17,164 nucleotides of DNA from positions 1 through 17,164 of the forward strand of contig CAZTLI010000062.1 of assembly GCA_964614375.1 (NCBI GenBank), given 5' to 3'. The notes below the pieces were generated by a model. The model saw only the letters and a list, made by a program, of their open reading frames with translations, ran no database searches and had not been told where the DNA came from. Shown piece by piece: positions 6,654-13,963 of the stretch. Source of the DNA: CAZTLI01 sp964614375. GTDB lineage: Bacteria > Chloroflexota > Anaerolineae > Aggregatilineales > Phototrophicaceae. Position numbers and translations under genes: made by a program. Each line of letters starts with the position of its first letter. The stretch's first letter is position 1.

Positions 6654-7406
6654 ATGACGAGCAACGGCGTCCCACCCCAATCCAGCGTCCATATCCAACA
6701 GCTCACCAAAACCTATCAACAAGGCGGACGCACACGCCACATCCTCAATGCCGTCAATCTCGACATTCATGAAGGCGAATTTTTTGTCCTGTTGGGCAAA
6801 AGTGGCAGCGGCAAAAGCACCCTGCTCAACCTCATCAGTGGGATTGATGAAGCAGATGGTGGGTCGGTGATCATTGGCGAAACCGACATATTGAATTTGA
6901 ACGAACGCCAGAAAACATTGTTCCGGCGTGACCATATCGGCATTGTGTTCCAATTCTTCAATCTCATCCCCACCTTAACCGTGCTCGAAAATATCATCTT
7001 GCCGCTTGAACTGCGTGGCGCGCATAGGCGCACAGCTATGCAATCGGGCGCGGCACTGCTGCAACGGGTCGGACTGGCAGACCGTGCGGATACCTTTCCT
7101 GATAAATTGAGTGGTGGTGAGCAACAGCGCGTGGCGATTGCGCGGGCACTGATTCATGAGCCGACGCTGGTACTCGCCGATGAACCAACAGGCAATCTCG
7201 ACGAAGAAACCGGACAGGCCGTGCTGCAACTGCTGCTGGAACTCACGCGCGACGCGGGCAAAACCCTGTTGATGGCGACGCACAATCCCGAAATCGTCCC
7301 GCTGGCCAATCGTGTCTGTCGTATTCATGATGGCAAGCTGGTCATTACGACGAATCACACGGCTGATACCCCGGCAAAACGGGTAAATGTGCAACTTTAT
7401 AGATAA
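6654..7406 (+). CDS. ABC transporter ATP-binding protein (LolD/MacB type)
   Basis: A 250-residue nucleotide-binding subunit with all motifs intact: Walker A GKSGSGKS (48-55), Q-loop Gln100 in GIVFQFFNLIPTLTV, signature LSGGEQQ (152-158), Walker B LVLADEPTGNLD (172-183) and switch His210 in ATHN. The IVFQFFNLIPTLTVLEN and ADEPTGNLD wording is typical of the MacB/LolD/FtsE-like group, which drives lipoprotein release or export of peptides and macrolides through FtsX-type permeases. No permease gene lies on either side, so it is an orphan subunit in this window. The ATG at 6654 was chosen because the family homology starts soon after it and AGG precedes it by 6 nt. An upstream in-frame ATG at 6615 overlaps the promoter-like AT-rich sequence. 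The tail after residue 230 is Thr-rich and not conserved. Confidence 0.9.
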   Translation: MTSNGVPPQSSVHIQQLTKTYQQGGRTRHILNAVNLDIHEGEFFVLLGKSGSGKSTLLNLISGIDEADGGSVIIGETDILNLNERQKTLFRRDHIGIVFQFFNLIPTLTVLENIILPLELRGAHRRTAMQSGAALLQRVGLADRADTFPDKLSGGEQQRVAIARALIHEPTLVLADEPTGNLDEETGQAVLQLLLELTRDAGKTLLMATHNPEIVPLANRVCRIHDGKLVITTNHTADTPAKRVNVQLYR

Positions 7407-7513
7407 AAATAACGTCTAGTATAGTGACGATGGCTATAGCCGAGACTCCTCTCTAATGATACATTATCAAAAAGGGTGCGTTCTCACGGGCAATTATTGG
7501 GAAAAATTTAGGA

Positions 7514-7529
7514 AATCTTAACAAAGATT
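7514..7529. promoter_or_regulatory. Short inverted repeat upstream of the HEAT-repeat gene
   Basis: AATCTT and AAGATT arms separated by AACA, in the 212-bp AT-rich gap between the ABC and HEAT genes. It lies 30 bp before a TAGAAT box (7561-7566) that may be the -10. It could be an operator or chance. No terminator with a T tract was seen after the ABC gene, so read-through is possible. Confidence 0.25.
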
Positions 7530-7618
7530 GATGGTGGATTATGCAGTCTTGTCGCATAATTAGAATAAGCAGGAAAACTCTGAAGGCATACCTAATAGCC
7601 TGATGAAAGGAACAACCC

Positions 7619-8056
7619 ATGCAAGACCCTGACTCCAACACCCTTAAACAACTGCTGCGCGATTTACGCGATGTCAATAAAGAACGCCGCCGCACCGCTG
7701 TGATGAAGCTGGGCATGGTCGGGGGTGAAGACGCGGTTCGGGCTTTAATCATGCGGGTTCAGGATAACTACGAAGACCTCATTGTGCGAGGACGCGCGGC
7801 GTTGATGCTCGGCAAACTGGGGGATATTCGGGCCTTAGAGCCGCTCATCCGCGCGCTAGACGCGCCCGGTTATCAAACACCGATGAATGCCGCCGAAGCG
7901 CTGGGTAATCTCGGTGATGCGCGGGCTATAGAACCCCTGCTGGTGATGATGGAGACGGCGCGAGGTAAAACACGGGATGCCGCGCTGCGGGCGTTGAAAA
8001 AACTGGGGCACAATTACGACGAAGAAGCGTCCCGTCTGCCGATACCTGAAGCCTAG
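7619..8056 (+). CDS. HEAT-repeat (PBS-lyase type) protein
   Basis: A 145-residue all-helical protein of about four HEAT/PBS-lyase-like repeats of 30-35 residues. The pattern is clear in RGRAALMLGKLGDIRALEPLIRAL (about 60-83) and in the next repeat, AAEALGNLGDARAIEPLL (about 92-109), with weaker repeats on both sides. There are no catalytic residues, signal peptide or membrane segments. Small proteins of this kind are scaffolds that bind other proteins; the partner is unknown. The ATG has AAAGG 8 nt upstream, and a strong intrinsic terminator follows the stop codon by about 45 nt, so it ends its own transcript. Confidence 0.85.
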   Translation: MQDPDSNTLKQLLRDLRDVNKERRRTAVMKLGMVGGEDAVRALIMRVQDNYEDLIVRGRAALMLGKLGDIRALEPLIRALDAPGYQTPMNAAEALGNLGDARAIEPLLVMMETARGKTRDAALRALKKLGHNYDEEASRLPIPEA

Positions 8057-8102
8057 CCGCATCGCCAGCGGGTATACAACCACAGCTCAGAAGGTCATCA
8101 TG

Positions 8103-8126
8103 AGGCAGGGTATAGCCTGCCTTTTT
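8103..8126 (+). terminator. Intrinsic terminator after the HEAT-repeat gene
   Basis: AGGCAGG (8103-8109) and CCTGCCT (8116-8122) form a perfect 7-bp stem with a 6-nt loop. A TTTTT run overlaps the stem end (8122-8126). Confidence 0.9.
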
Positions 8127-8140
8127 GATTCTGACCCGCA

Positions 8141-8168
8141 TGGTCATTCCACGCAGGCTGAGTATAAT
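8141..8168 (+). promoter_or_regulatory. Promoter of the DUF4177-like gene
   Basis: TGGTCA (8141-8146, four of six matches to TTGACA), a 16-bp spacer and a perfect TATAAT (8163-8168). It sits just after the HEAT-gene terminator and 40 bp before the start codon. Confidence 0.6.
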
Positions 8169-8208
8169 GGGAAGCAGTACCCACTTACACAATTCAATGG
8201 AGGTCATT

Positions 8209-8409
8209 GTGGCAGATACATGGGAATATCTGGTGGTCTATCTTACCGATAGCGATGTCGCGCAGGATCAAAACACAGTCGATATTTATCTCGATGCCGA
8301 CAAATTCAGCGAACAACTCAACAAATATGGGAAAGCCGGTTGGGAGCTGGTGAGTTTTCAATGGGAAACCGAAGGGGCAAAAGCCGCTTTCAAACGCAAA
8401 AAAGGCTAG
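8209..8409 (+). CDS. Small DUF4177-like protein
   Basis: A 66-residue protein. The TWEYLVVYL start, the LNKYGKAGWELVSF centre and the basic FKRKKG end match the usual DUF4177 pattern (W-E-Y strand, 'L N x x G x x G W E L V', then a strand ending in basic residues). Function in that family is unknown. I chose GTG 8209 because GGAGG (8199-8203) lies five nt upstream, the best ribosome-binding site in the window. An in-frame ATG at 8197 overlaps that site, and longer forms would begin inside or before the promoter. No signal peptide, so cytoplasmic. Its stop is only 19 bp from that of the convergent TPR gene, with no terminator visible between them. Confidence 0.8.
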   Translation: MADTWEYLVVYLTDSDVAQDQNTVDIYLDADKFSEQLNKYGKAGWELVSFQWETEGAKAAFKRKKG

Positions 8410-8428
8410 AAGTTATCACTAACCCGCA

Positions 8429-10249
8429 TCACAACCCCAACCGGCGCAGTAAGGCCCGGTCTACGGGATTACGTGTGGCTAAATCGACCTGCCGACTAAG
8501 CTGGATAATCATCTGGCGCAAGTCGGCCTCTGGTCGTCCACTCGCCTGTGCCAGATTATGCAGCATCTCAGGCCAAATCGGGTCATTGGGGCGAATGCGA
8601 TGGGCACGCGCCACATAACGCATCGCTTCGTCGCTGTCTTCGGTGATTCCAGCCAGACTAATCAGGCAGTCAAAATAGTTGGGGTTGAGCGCAAGCGCAA
8701 TCCGATAACAATCCCGCGCCACATCAAATTGCCGCGCCTTTTGATAGACCATCCCCATGTGATTAAAGGCGTGCAAGCCCCCAATCATCGGCAGCCCATC
8801 CGAACCCCGATTGAGATTAATCTCCGCTGTATAATATTGAATGGCTTGCTGCCAATCATTCAACAAACGATATAAATAGCCCAATTCGCAGTATTTACCT
8901 GTCGCGGGGCCATGCTCTTGCAGGGATGTATCTAAAATATGGATGATATTTTTAATTTGCTCCTGTGACGGTTGCTGCCCATTGCGCGTGCCGGCCTTAC
9001 GCATATAGGTCGCGATGCCCACCATGCCCGACCAATCCAGAAAATAAGGCGTGAAGGTGCCCGGCACAGGCGCGACACGCTGCGCTGTGTCTGAAATCAT
9101 CACCGTCAATTTTTTCGTGTCGTAATTGGCCTGCCCCAGGGTGTGCTGGAAGGTCTCGTTAATGACCACCGTGTTCAACAGCATTCCAGGATTCAAGTCA
9201 TCCAGCAAAAACTCGATATACACGACTCCATCATCGGGCAGTTCGGCATCCGTGGCTACATATTGGCGCACCGCCCAGATATTGACGGGCCGCAGCCCCA
9301 CCGGAAACAAGCGAAAAATGGTCTGTGCCTGATCAAAATAGCGGGTATGCAGCACGAACGCGGGTTCTCCGCCCTTGCCTTTGCGGATGCTAACATAGTC
9401 GATGAAGTCCGATGGAATCTGTGTGATTGTGGTGTCTGTTGGCATAGGTCGCGAAGCAGAGGGAACTGGCGCAGACTTTTGCGCCGCCGCCATTTTCTTC
9501 ATATTCTGGAACAGGGCTTCATCTTTGCCCACATCGGGATGATTGATGGACTTGCCAATTTTGACGACGGCCTCTAGCTGAGCGAGCATCTCTTTGGGGC
9601 GTTCGGTATTGCCAAAGACCTGCGCCAGATAGCGCCGTGCCGCCATCTCATAATGGGGCTGCTGCGCCAGTTTATTAACCTTCAGCATCTGGCGCGCGGT
9701 GACATCAAGGTCTTTCCACATATTGCGTTGTTGATAACCCATGCCAATGTAATTGAGCGTGAGCAAACAGGCGGCATAATCCTTATATTCACGTTCAATC
9801 GTAAACGCATTGCGAAAAGCGGCGAGCGCCTGTTCCCATTCATTTTGTAGATTATGGCCTAACCCAATCGAATTGTAGAGTTCCGCCAGCATCGGACGCA
9901 GGTCGTCGTTATCAAAGTAGAAGATGGTGCTCATTTGATAACGGTCTGCGACCTGCTGCAACATCGCTTCATCATGAGTCAGCACGCCTTCCGCCATTTG
10001 ATAATGATAGAATGCCTGCTGCCAGTTGCCTAAATCGGCATGACAAAAGCCGACATTAATCAAGATAGACGCCACCAAACGCGCGTGCAAGGGAATGCTA
10101 TCCAGCGCCGCCAGCTTCAGGCACTCAAAATAGGCATTCATTGCTGCTTCGATTTGCCCCTGCTGCGCCAGTTGCAACGCATATTGAAATTGGCGATTGA
10201 TGGGTTCAAGTTTGGCGAAAAGTTCGTCTTGATTCGTCTGTTCGGACAT
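8429..10249 (-). CDS. Large TPR-repeat protein with unrecognised central domain
   Basis: A 606-residue cytoplasmic protein in three parts. Residues about 15-235 are TPR-like helices, e.g. ILINVGFCHADLGNWQQAF and LYNSIGLGHNLQNEWEQAL. A Pro/Ser/Ala linker follows (about 256-275). Residues about 280-400 form a mixed alpha/beta domain I do not recognise, with DYVSIRKGKGGEPAFVLHTRYF near its start and a YIEFLLDDL segment. Residues about 430-590 return to TPRs, including HAFNHMGMVYQKARQFDVARDCY and the classic ALALNPN. TPRs bind proteins, so a scaffold or regulator is likely. The ATG at 10249 starts the first helix; ATG 10258, three codons upstream, has AAGGG closer to it and is possible. Extension to 10375 adds low-quality sequence overlapping the kinase stop. 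The upstream kinase gene is on the same strand, 122 nt away. Confidence 0.85.
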   Translation of the reverse strand: MSEQTNQDELFAKLEPINRQFQYALQLAQQGQIEAAMNAYFECLKLAALDSIPLHARLVASILINVGFCHADLGNWQQAFYHYQMAEGVLTHDEAMLQQVADRYQMSTIFYFDNDDLRPMLAELYNSIGLGHNLQNEWEQALAAFRNAFTIEREYKDYAACLLTLNYIGMGYQQRNMWKDLDVTARQMLKVNKLAQQPHYEMAARRYLAQVFGNTERPKEMLAQLEAVVKIGKSINHPDVGKDEALFQNMKKMAAAQKSAPVPSASRPMPTDTTITQIPSDFIDYVSIRKGKGGEPAFVLHTRYFDQAQTIFRLFPVGLRPVNIWAVRQYVATDAELPDDGVVYIEFLLDDLNPGMLLNTVVINETFQHTLGQANYDTKKLTVMISDTAQRVAPVPGTFTPYFLDWSGMVGIATYMRKAGTRNGQQPSQEQIKNIIHILDTSLQEHGPATGKYCELGYLYRLLNDWQQAIQYYTAEINLNRGSDGLPMIGGLHAFNHMGMVYQKARQFDVARDCYRIALALNPNYFDCLISLAGITEDSDEAMRYVARAHRIRPNDPIWPEMLHNLAQASGRPEADLRQMIIQLSRQVDLATRNPVDRALLRRLGL

Positions 10250-10371
10250 TATCCACATTTCACCCTTATACGAATTATGTCCATCGTACCACGAATTCGC
10301 AAAAAGGGCTTGGGTATAGCAGCTTATAGGCGCGCTGCACTCAGGGGGAATTTTGTGCAGGCCAGCGCTAT

Positions 10372-11523
10372 TCAACCCACAGCGGTTTGACCATGCACAG
10401 GTAATTCAAAACCAAAGATACTGCCTTGACCATAAATACTACTAAAACGGATTTTACCCCCATAACGGGTGATAATTCGCTTGGCGAGGTAAAGCCCAAG
10501 ACCATTGCCTTCAATATTCGCAGTCTCTGGCACTTGCGCCCGGAAAAACGGTTGAAACAAACGTGATTGCAATTCATCCGGCACACCGTAACCGGTATCT
10601 TCTATTTCAAGGCTGCCTGTTCTGTCATCAGACCAAACACGGATTAAAATTGAACCACCCGTTGGTGTGTATTTAATCGCGTTATGTAAAAATAGGCTGA
10701 CAGCGCGCTGTAACTGCACCATATCGGCATTGATTTGGATCGTTTCTTCAGGAATGACGGTGGTGAGGGCGAGCGATTTGGCGTCCAGCAGCGGTTGATA
10801 GTCTTCGATTGCGGTATGGACTAATTCCCGCAGCAAGACGTTGCTGGTTCGCCCTTCGATGATTTGCTCAATATTTTCAGCAGCCAGAATTTCGGTGATA
10901 ATCCGCTCCATCATCCGCGCCGAATGCCAGATACGCTGAACATGATTACGCTGCTGGTCTTTGGTGAGGTCATAGCGCATCATCATATCTGACGATAGCA
11001 GCACCGCCGAAACAGGATTTTTCAAGTCATGGGCGGCAATCCGAACCAGATCGGACTTAAGTTCTTCCATATCCTGAATTTTCTGATACTGACGCGACAT
11101 TTCAACGAGAAAGCGTCCGCGTTCGGTGGCATATCGCAGCGCCCGCTCGAAGGCTTGCGGTTGAAGATAGGGTTTAATCAGATAATCAATCGCGCCTAAT
11201 TTCATTGCCGCCAGGTCAAATTCGCGATTGGGGCTGTTTGCAAGGAAAATGACAGGGGTATGGATATTGCCTTTACGCAAATCGCGTAAAAATTCGAGAC
11301 TACCTTCGATACGCCCGTCATCCGCTTCCAGATCAATGAGGCATACCTCAACGTGCTCATTGACAAGCGCCTCCATCGCGCGCGCATAAGATTCTTCGTG
11401 GCGTAGCTCGAACAAATCCGATTGCATGATGGCAAGCATGTCCACAACCAGATTTTTCACGTTTGTATCGGTGCTTATTAGAAGAACTTTTGACATGAAC
11501 ATCTTGTTCGCGCTGTAAGACAT
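10372..11523 (-). CDS. Receiver-histidine kinase (REC-HisKA-HATPase_c)
   Basis: A 383-residue protein with no membrane segment. Residues about 10-130 form a receiver domain with phospho-acceptor Asp64 (CLIDLEADDG) and Lys117 (YLIKPY). The usual acidic pair is reduced to one Asp (STDT) and the switch Ser/Thr is Ala (FLANS). Next is a HisKA helix pair with His165 in the H-box (AAHDLKNPVSA). The ATPase domain has N-box HNAIKYT, G1 box EDTGYGVPDE, F box FQPFFRA and G2 box EGNGLGLYLAK. Lacking a sensor, it is probably driven by another kinase through its receiver, as in phosphorelays. Start choice is uncertain: 11523 begins after an AT-rich stretch and a TATACT box (11536-11541), but ATG 11496 (MSKVLLIS) and a GTG at 11562 are possible and none has a good SD. 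Confidence 0.9.
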   Translation of the reverse strand: MSYSANKMFMSKVLLISTDTNVKNLVVDMLAIMQSDLFELRHEESYARAMEALVNEHVEVCLIDLEADDGRIEGSLEFLRDLRKGNIHTPVIFLANSPNREFDLAAMKLGAIDYLIKPYLQPQAFERALRYATERGRFLVEMSRQYQKIQDMEELKSDLVRIAAHDLKNPVSAVLLSSDMMMRYDLTKDQQRNHVQRIWHSARMMERIITEILAAENIEQIIEGRTSNVLLRELVHTAIEDYQPLLDAKSLALTTVIPEETIQINADMVQLQRAVSLFLHNAIKYTPTGGSILIRVWSDDRTGSLEIEDTGYGVPDELQSRLFQPFFRAQVPETANIEGNGLGLYLAKRIITRYGGKIRFSSIYGQGSIFGFELPVHGQTAVG

Positions 11524-11535
11524 ATTAATATACAT

Positions 11536-11541
11536 AGTATA
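11536..11541 (-). promoter_or_regulatory. Candidate -10 box of the receiver-kinase gene
   Basis: TATACT on the minus strand in an AT-rich divergent region shared with the lipoprotein gene. It would start transcription a few bases before ATG 11523, giving a very short leader. No -35 box with normal spacing was seen. Confidence 0.3.
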
Positions 11542-11648
11542 CTCAAAATATAAACCGCGCACCTTAAGAAACTGGACTTATCAATATTTATATATCTATA
11601 AGTGTCATTGTTAGAAAATCGGTAGCGATATTGTTGGGATTACATACA

Positions 11649-12122
11649 ATGAGACAGTGCATCACATTCATCGCGATAATCACCCTCCTGCTCGCCTGCA
11701 ACCGCATCGACACAGCCCTTGAACACCCATCAAACGCCGACAGCGCCCGGCGCGCAGCCGATGCGGATGTCGAATATGTGCGGGCGATACAGTCCGTGAA
11801 TGGGACGTGGACATTTCATGTGACGGTGCGGCATCCCGACACCGGTTGGGACGATTATGCGGATGGTTGGGATGTGGTCTTGCCCGATGGCACCGTCATC
11901 AAGCCCGACCCCGACTCGCCGTTCACCCGCTTGCTGCTGCATCCGCATGAAACCGAGCAGCCCTTCACCCGCAGTCAGTCGGGCATCGTCATTCCCGCTG
12001 GCGTCACACTGGTCACTGTGCGCGCCCACGATCTGGTCGATGGCTTTGGCGGGCGCGAAATCACCGTCGATTTAACAGTCCGTTCAGGCGATGGTTTTGA
12101 CGTGCAGCGCATATCCCCTTAA
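11649..12122 (+). CDS. Conserved lipoprotein of unknown function
   Basis: A 157-residue protein with a lipoprotein signal: basic start MRQ, hydrophobic stretch, and lipobox LLAC with Cys17 as the lipidated residue. The mature domain (about 45-157) is beta-rich. It carries HPDTGWDDYADGWDVVLPDG, then LLLHPHETEQPFTRS, IPAGVTLVTVRAHD and a GFGGREITVDL end. I recall a family of bacterial hypothetical proteins with this same run of motifs (tGWDhYAD, LaHPHxxEQPFTRS, IPxGVxxVxvxAhD), so it looks conserved but unassigned; this is from memory. The ATG at 11649 was chosen because it gives a proper signal peptide and GGGAT lies about 10 nt upstream. A TTG at 11631 would add six residues. The WD40 gene follows after 64 nt on the same strand, so they may be co-transcribed. 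Confidence 0.8.
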   Translation: MRQCITFIAIITLLLACNRIDTALEHPSNADSARRAADADVEYVRAIQSVNGTWTFHVTVRHPDTGWDDYADGWDVVLPDGTVIKPDPDSPFTRLLLHPHETEQPFTRSQSGIVIPAGVTLVTVRAHDLVDGFGGREITVDLTVRSGDGFDVQRISP

Positions 12123-12186
12123 GCCCTATCCTGATTGGCTCGGATAGATTATGCTGTTAATGACTATCAGCAAAAGGGTTGCTGTG

Positions 12187-13368
12187 ATGAAACGGTTATT
12201 CGCCATATTGATTATGTTCAACGTATGTGTTGTGGTCGGGCGCGCCCAGTCCATAGCACCGCTTATACACTTCACTCATGAAGACGCGCTGCTCGGCGCG
12301 ACATGGAACAGAGACGAAACACAAGTCCTCACCTGGTCGTTGGATGGCACAGCCGTGTTGTGGTCAATTGATGGCGCGGCTTTAGCGACATTCACACACG
12401 AAGGCGCGGTGACACAGGCGCAGTTCAACCGTGACGAGACGCTAATATTAACCACATCCAGCGACGGCACAGCCAGGTTATGGACAGTAACAGGTGACTC
12501 TTTAGCGACATTTGGGCATGATGACATCGTGTGGCGCGCGGCATGGAATCCCGATGAAACCCGCATCGTCACTGCATCCAGCGACCACACAGCCAGCGTA
12601 TGGGCGCTCGATGGTGGACAATTAGCAACCTTACCACACGATGCGCCAGTGGGCGGCGCGTTATGGAACAGTGATGGCACGCGCATCCTCACATGGACGA
12701 TTTTCAGCGGCACGAATGCCCGGATTTGGGACGCCAACGGCACTCTAATCGCCACACTCGCGCACGAAGCCAGTGTATGGGGCGCACGGTGGAACAGGGA
12801 CAGCACCCGTATCCTTACGTGGTCAGCCGACAGCACCGCCCGTTTGTGGACAGCAGATGGTCAACCCATCGCGACGCTGCCGCATATCGGCGATGTCAAC
12901 GGGGCGCGCTGGAACAGCGACGAAAATCGCATCCTGACCTGGGGCAATGACACCAGCGCACACCTCTGGGACGGGGACGGCACACCCATTGCGGAACTGA
13001 CCAATGGCGATAGCGTGACCAGCGCCGGTTGGAACGCAGCACAAACCCACATTCTCACAACATCCTTAGATGGCACAGCGCGGGTATGGGACATAGATGG
13101 CGAGCGATTGACCACCTATCGCCAGAATGACGCGGTAGTGGGCGCAGCATGGACGATGAACGAAACACAACTGGTCACATGGGATTACGATGGCAACGTC
13201 TATTTATGGTTAAGCGACACCCGTTGGCTTGGCATCGGTAGGCATGGTGGAGCAATCTCCGGCGCGGTGCTCAGTCAGGACAGCGCGCGCCTGCTTACGT
13301 GGTCGGCAGACGGCACGGCGGCGATATGGCGGGTCGATGTGCCGATTGCTGAAGAAGACGATGCCTGA
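12187..13368 (+). CDS. Exported WD40-repeat protein (nine repeats)
   Basis: A 393-residue protein: signal peptide MKRLFAILIM... with likely cleavage after GRA20, then nine WD40-type repeats of about 41 residues that fill the chain. Each has the form GAxWNxDxTxILTWSxDGTAxLW(x)xDG; repeats 8 and 9 are the most degenerate and repeat 4 has a short insertion (TIFSGTN). The WD40 family makes beta-propellers that bind proteins or ligands, with no catalysis. Export is unusual for this fold, and nine repeats exceed the common seven or eight blades. There is no lipobox, transmembrane anchor or extra domain. The ATG at 12187 has AAAGG 9 nt upstream; a start at 12151 would put 12 residues before the signal peptide. 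Probably transcribed with the lipoprotein gene upstream. Confidence 0.85.
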   Translation: MKRLFAILIMFNVCVVVGRAQSIAPLIHFTHEDALLGATWNRDETQVLTWSLDGTAVLWSIDGAALATFTHEGAVTQAQFNRDETLILTTSSDGTARLWTVTGDSLATFGHDDIVWRAAWNPDETRIVTASSDHTASVWALDGGQLATLPHDAPVGGALWNSDGTRILTWTIFSGTNARIWDANGTLIATLAHEASVWGARWNRDSTRILTWSADSTARLWTADGQPIATLPHIGDVNGARWNSDENRILTWGNDTSAHLWDGDGTPIAELTNGDSVTSAGWNAAQTHILTTSLDGTARVWDIDGERLTTYRQNDAVVGAAWTMNETQLVTWDYDGNVYLWLSDTRWLGIGRHGGAISGAVLSQDSARLLTWSADGTAAIWRVDVPIAEEDDA

Positions 13369-13454
13369 TATGTTGGTAAAACGTGTTAAATCGTAAAAAT
13401 TTATGAATAATCTCGCGAAATTACAAATATTTACGGTATATTTCACTGAAGTGG

Positions 13455-13465
13455 ATTAGAATAAG
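13455..13465 (+). promoter_or_regulatory. Candidate -10 region of the orphan gene
   Basis: ATTAGAATAAG contains TAGAAT (13457-13462) about 38 bp before ATG 13500. The same 11 bases occur at 7559-7569 before the HEAT gene. No good -35 box is seen. The AT-rich gap 13369-13499 shows no terminator for the WD40 gene. Confidence 0.3.
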
Positions 13466-13499
13466 TACATCGTCAGACAAAGGTTCTTAAAACATCATA

Positions 13500-13889
13500 A
13501 TGAACTATCAATATTATGCAACCGAATGGGTGGTTCACCCGGTATCCACAACCACACTCCACACTCTCTTCTGCGTGGCAGGTCGGCTGCAATGTCTGCT
13601 CTATCAACAGGGGTCGCGACGCCACGAAAGTGGTTATTATGTGATCAGTTTTGTCTTACGTGTACCCACGAGCGATACGCTGAACCAGTTTGTTCACGAA
13701 GTTGGGGTTACATTTGGTTTAACCAATTGGAAACAGGTCACACCAGAAGAATTTCATGGCGCGCCATTCATTGGCAGCCGCATCGGTGGCTTTGTGGTTG
13801 CGTCACAAATCTATGGGCACGCGAATGCTGATTTGCACCGTCGTAACAATCCCGATACAGACGAAAATGCCCTGCCAGCATTGAAATAG
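13500..13889 (+). CDS. Hypothetical protein, no recognised family
   Basis: A 129-residue soluble protein with no signal peptide or membrane helix. It reads as alternating strands and helices: a hydrophobic strand YYVISFVLRVP (about 47-57), a helix DTLNQFVHEVG, and a GAPFIGSRIGGFVVASQIYG segment (about 86-106) rich in Gly and Ile. The tail is polar and probably disordered. Two cysteines (C25 and C32) lie in the first third. I cannot link it to a known family. AAAGG lies 15 nt before the ATG, rather far, but no better start is seen. A T8 run follows its stop after about 38 nt, and the converging GT4 gene begins beyond. Coding is supported by an intact frame, promoter-like sequence and a base composition like its neighbours. 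Confidence 0.6.
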   Translation: MNYQYYATEWVVHPVSTTTLHTLFCVAGRLQCLLYQQGSRRHESGYYVISFVLRVPTSDTLNQFVHEVGVTFGLTNWKQVTPEEFHGAPFIGSRIGGFVVASQIYGHANADLHRRNNPDTDENALPALK

Positions 13890-13900
13890 GCACGGCTGCC

Positions 13901-13935
13901 TTACGCAGGAGAAGACGCTGCTCGACGTTTTTTTT
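13901..13935 (+). terminator. Possible weak terminator after the orphan gene
   Basis: A run of eight T (13928-13935) follows a GC-rich stretch in which GCAG and CTGC can pair as a 4-bp stem. The stem is short, so this is a low-confidence call. It lies between two convergent stops. Confidence 0.35.
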
Positions 13936-13963
13936 GTTTGTCAGTAATCCGCAAAATACCCCC

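Noticed and set aside
7432..7441. Perfect palindrome GGCTATAGCC after the ABC gene as a terminator
   Set aside because: Five-base arms with no loop and no T run; too short to act as a terminator.
10250..10375. N-terminal extension of the TPR protein by 42 residues
   Set aside because: Overlaps the kinase stop codon, lacks an SD, and the added text is not helical like the rest.
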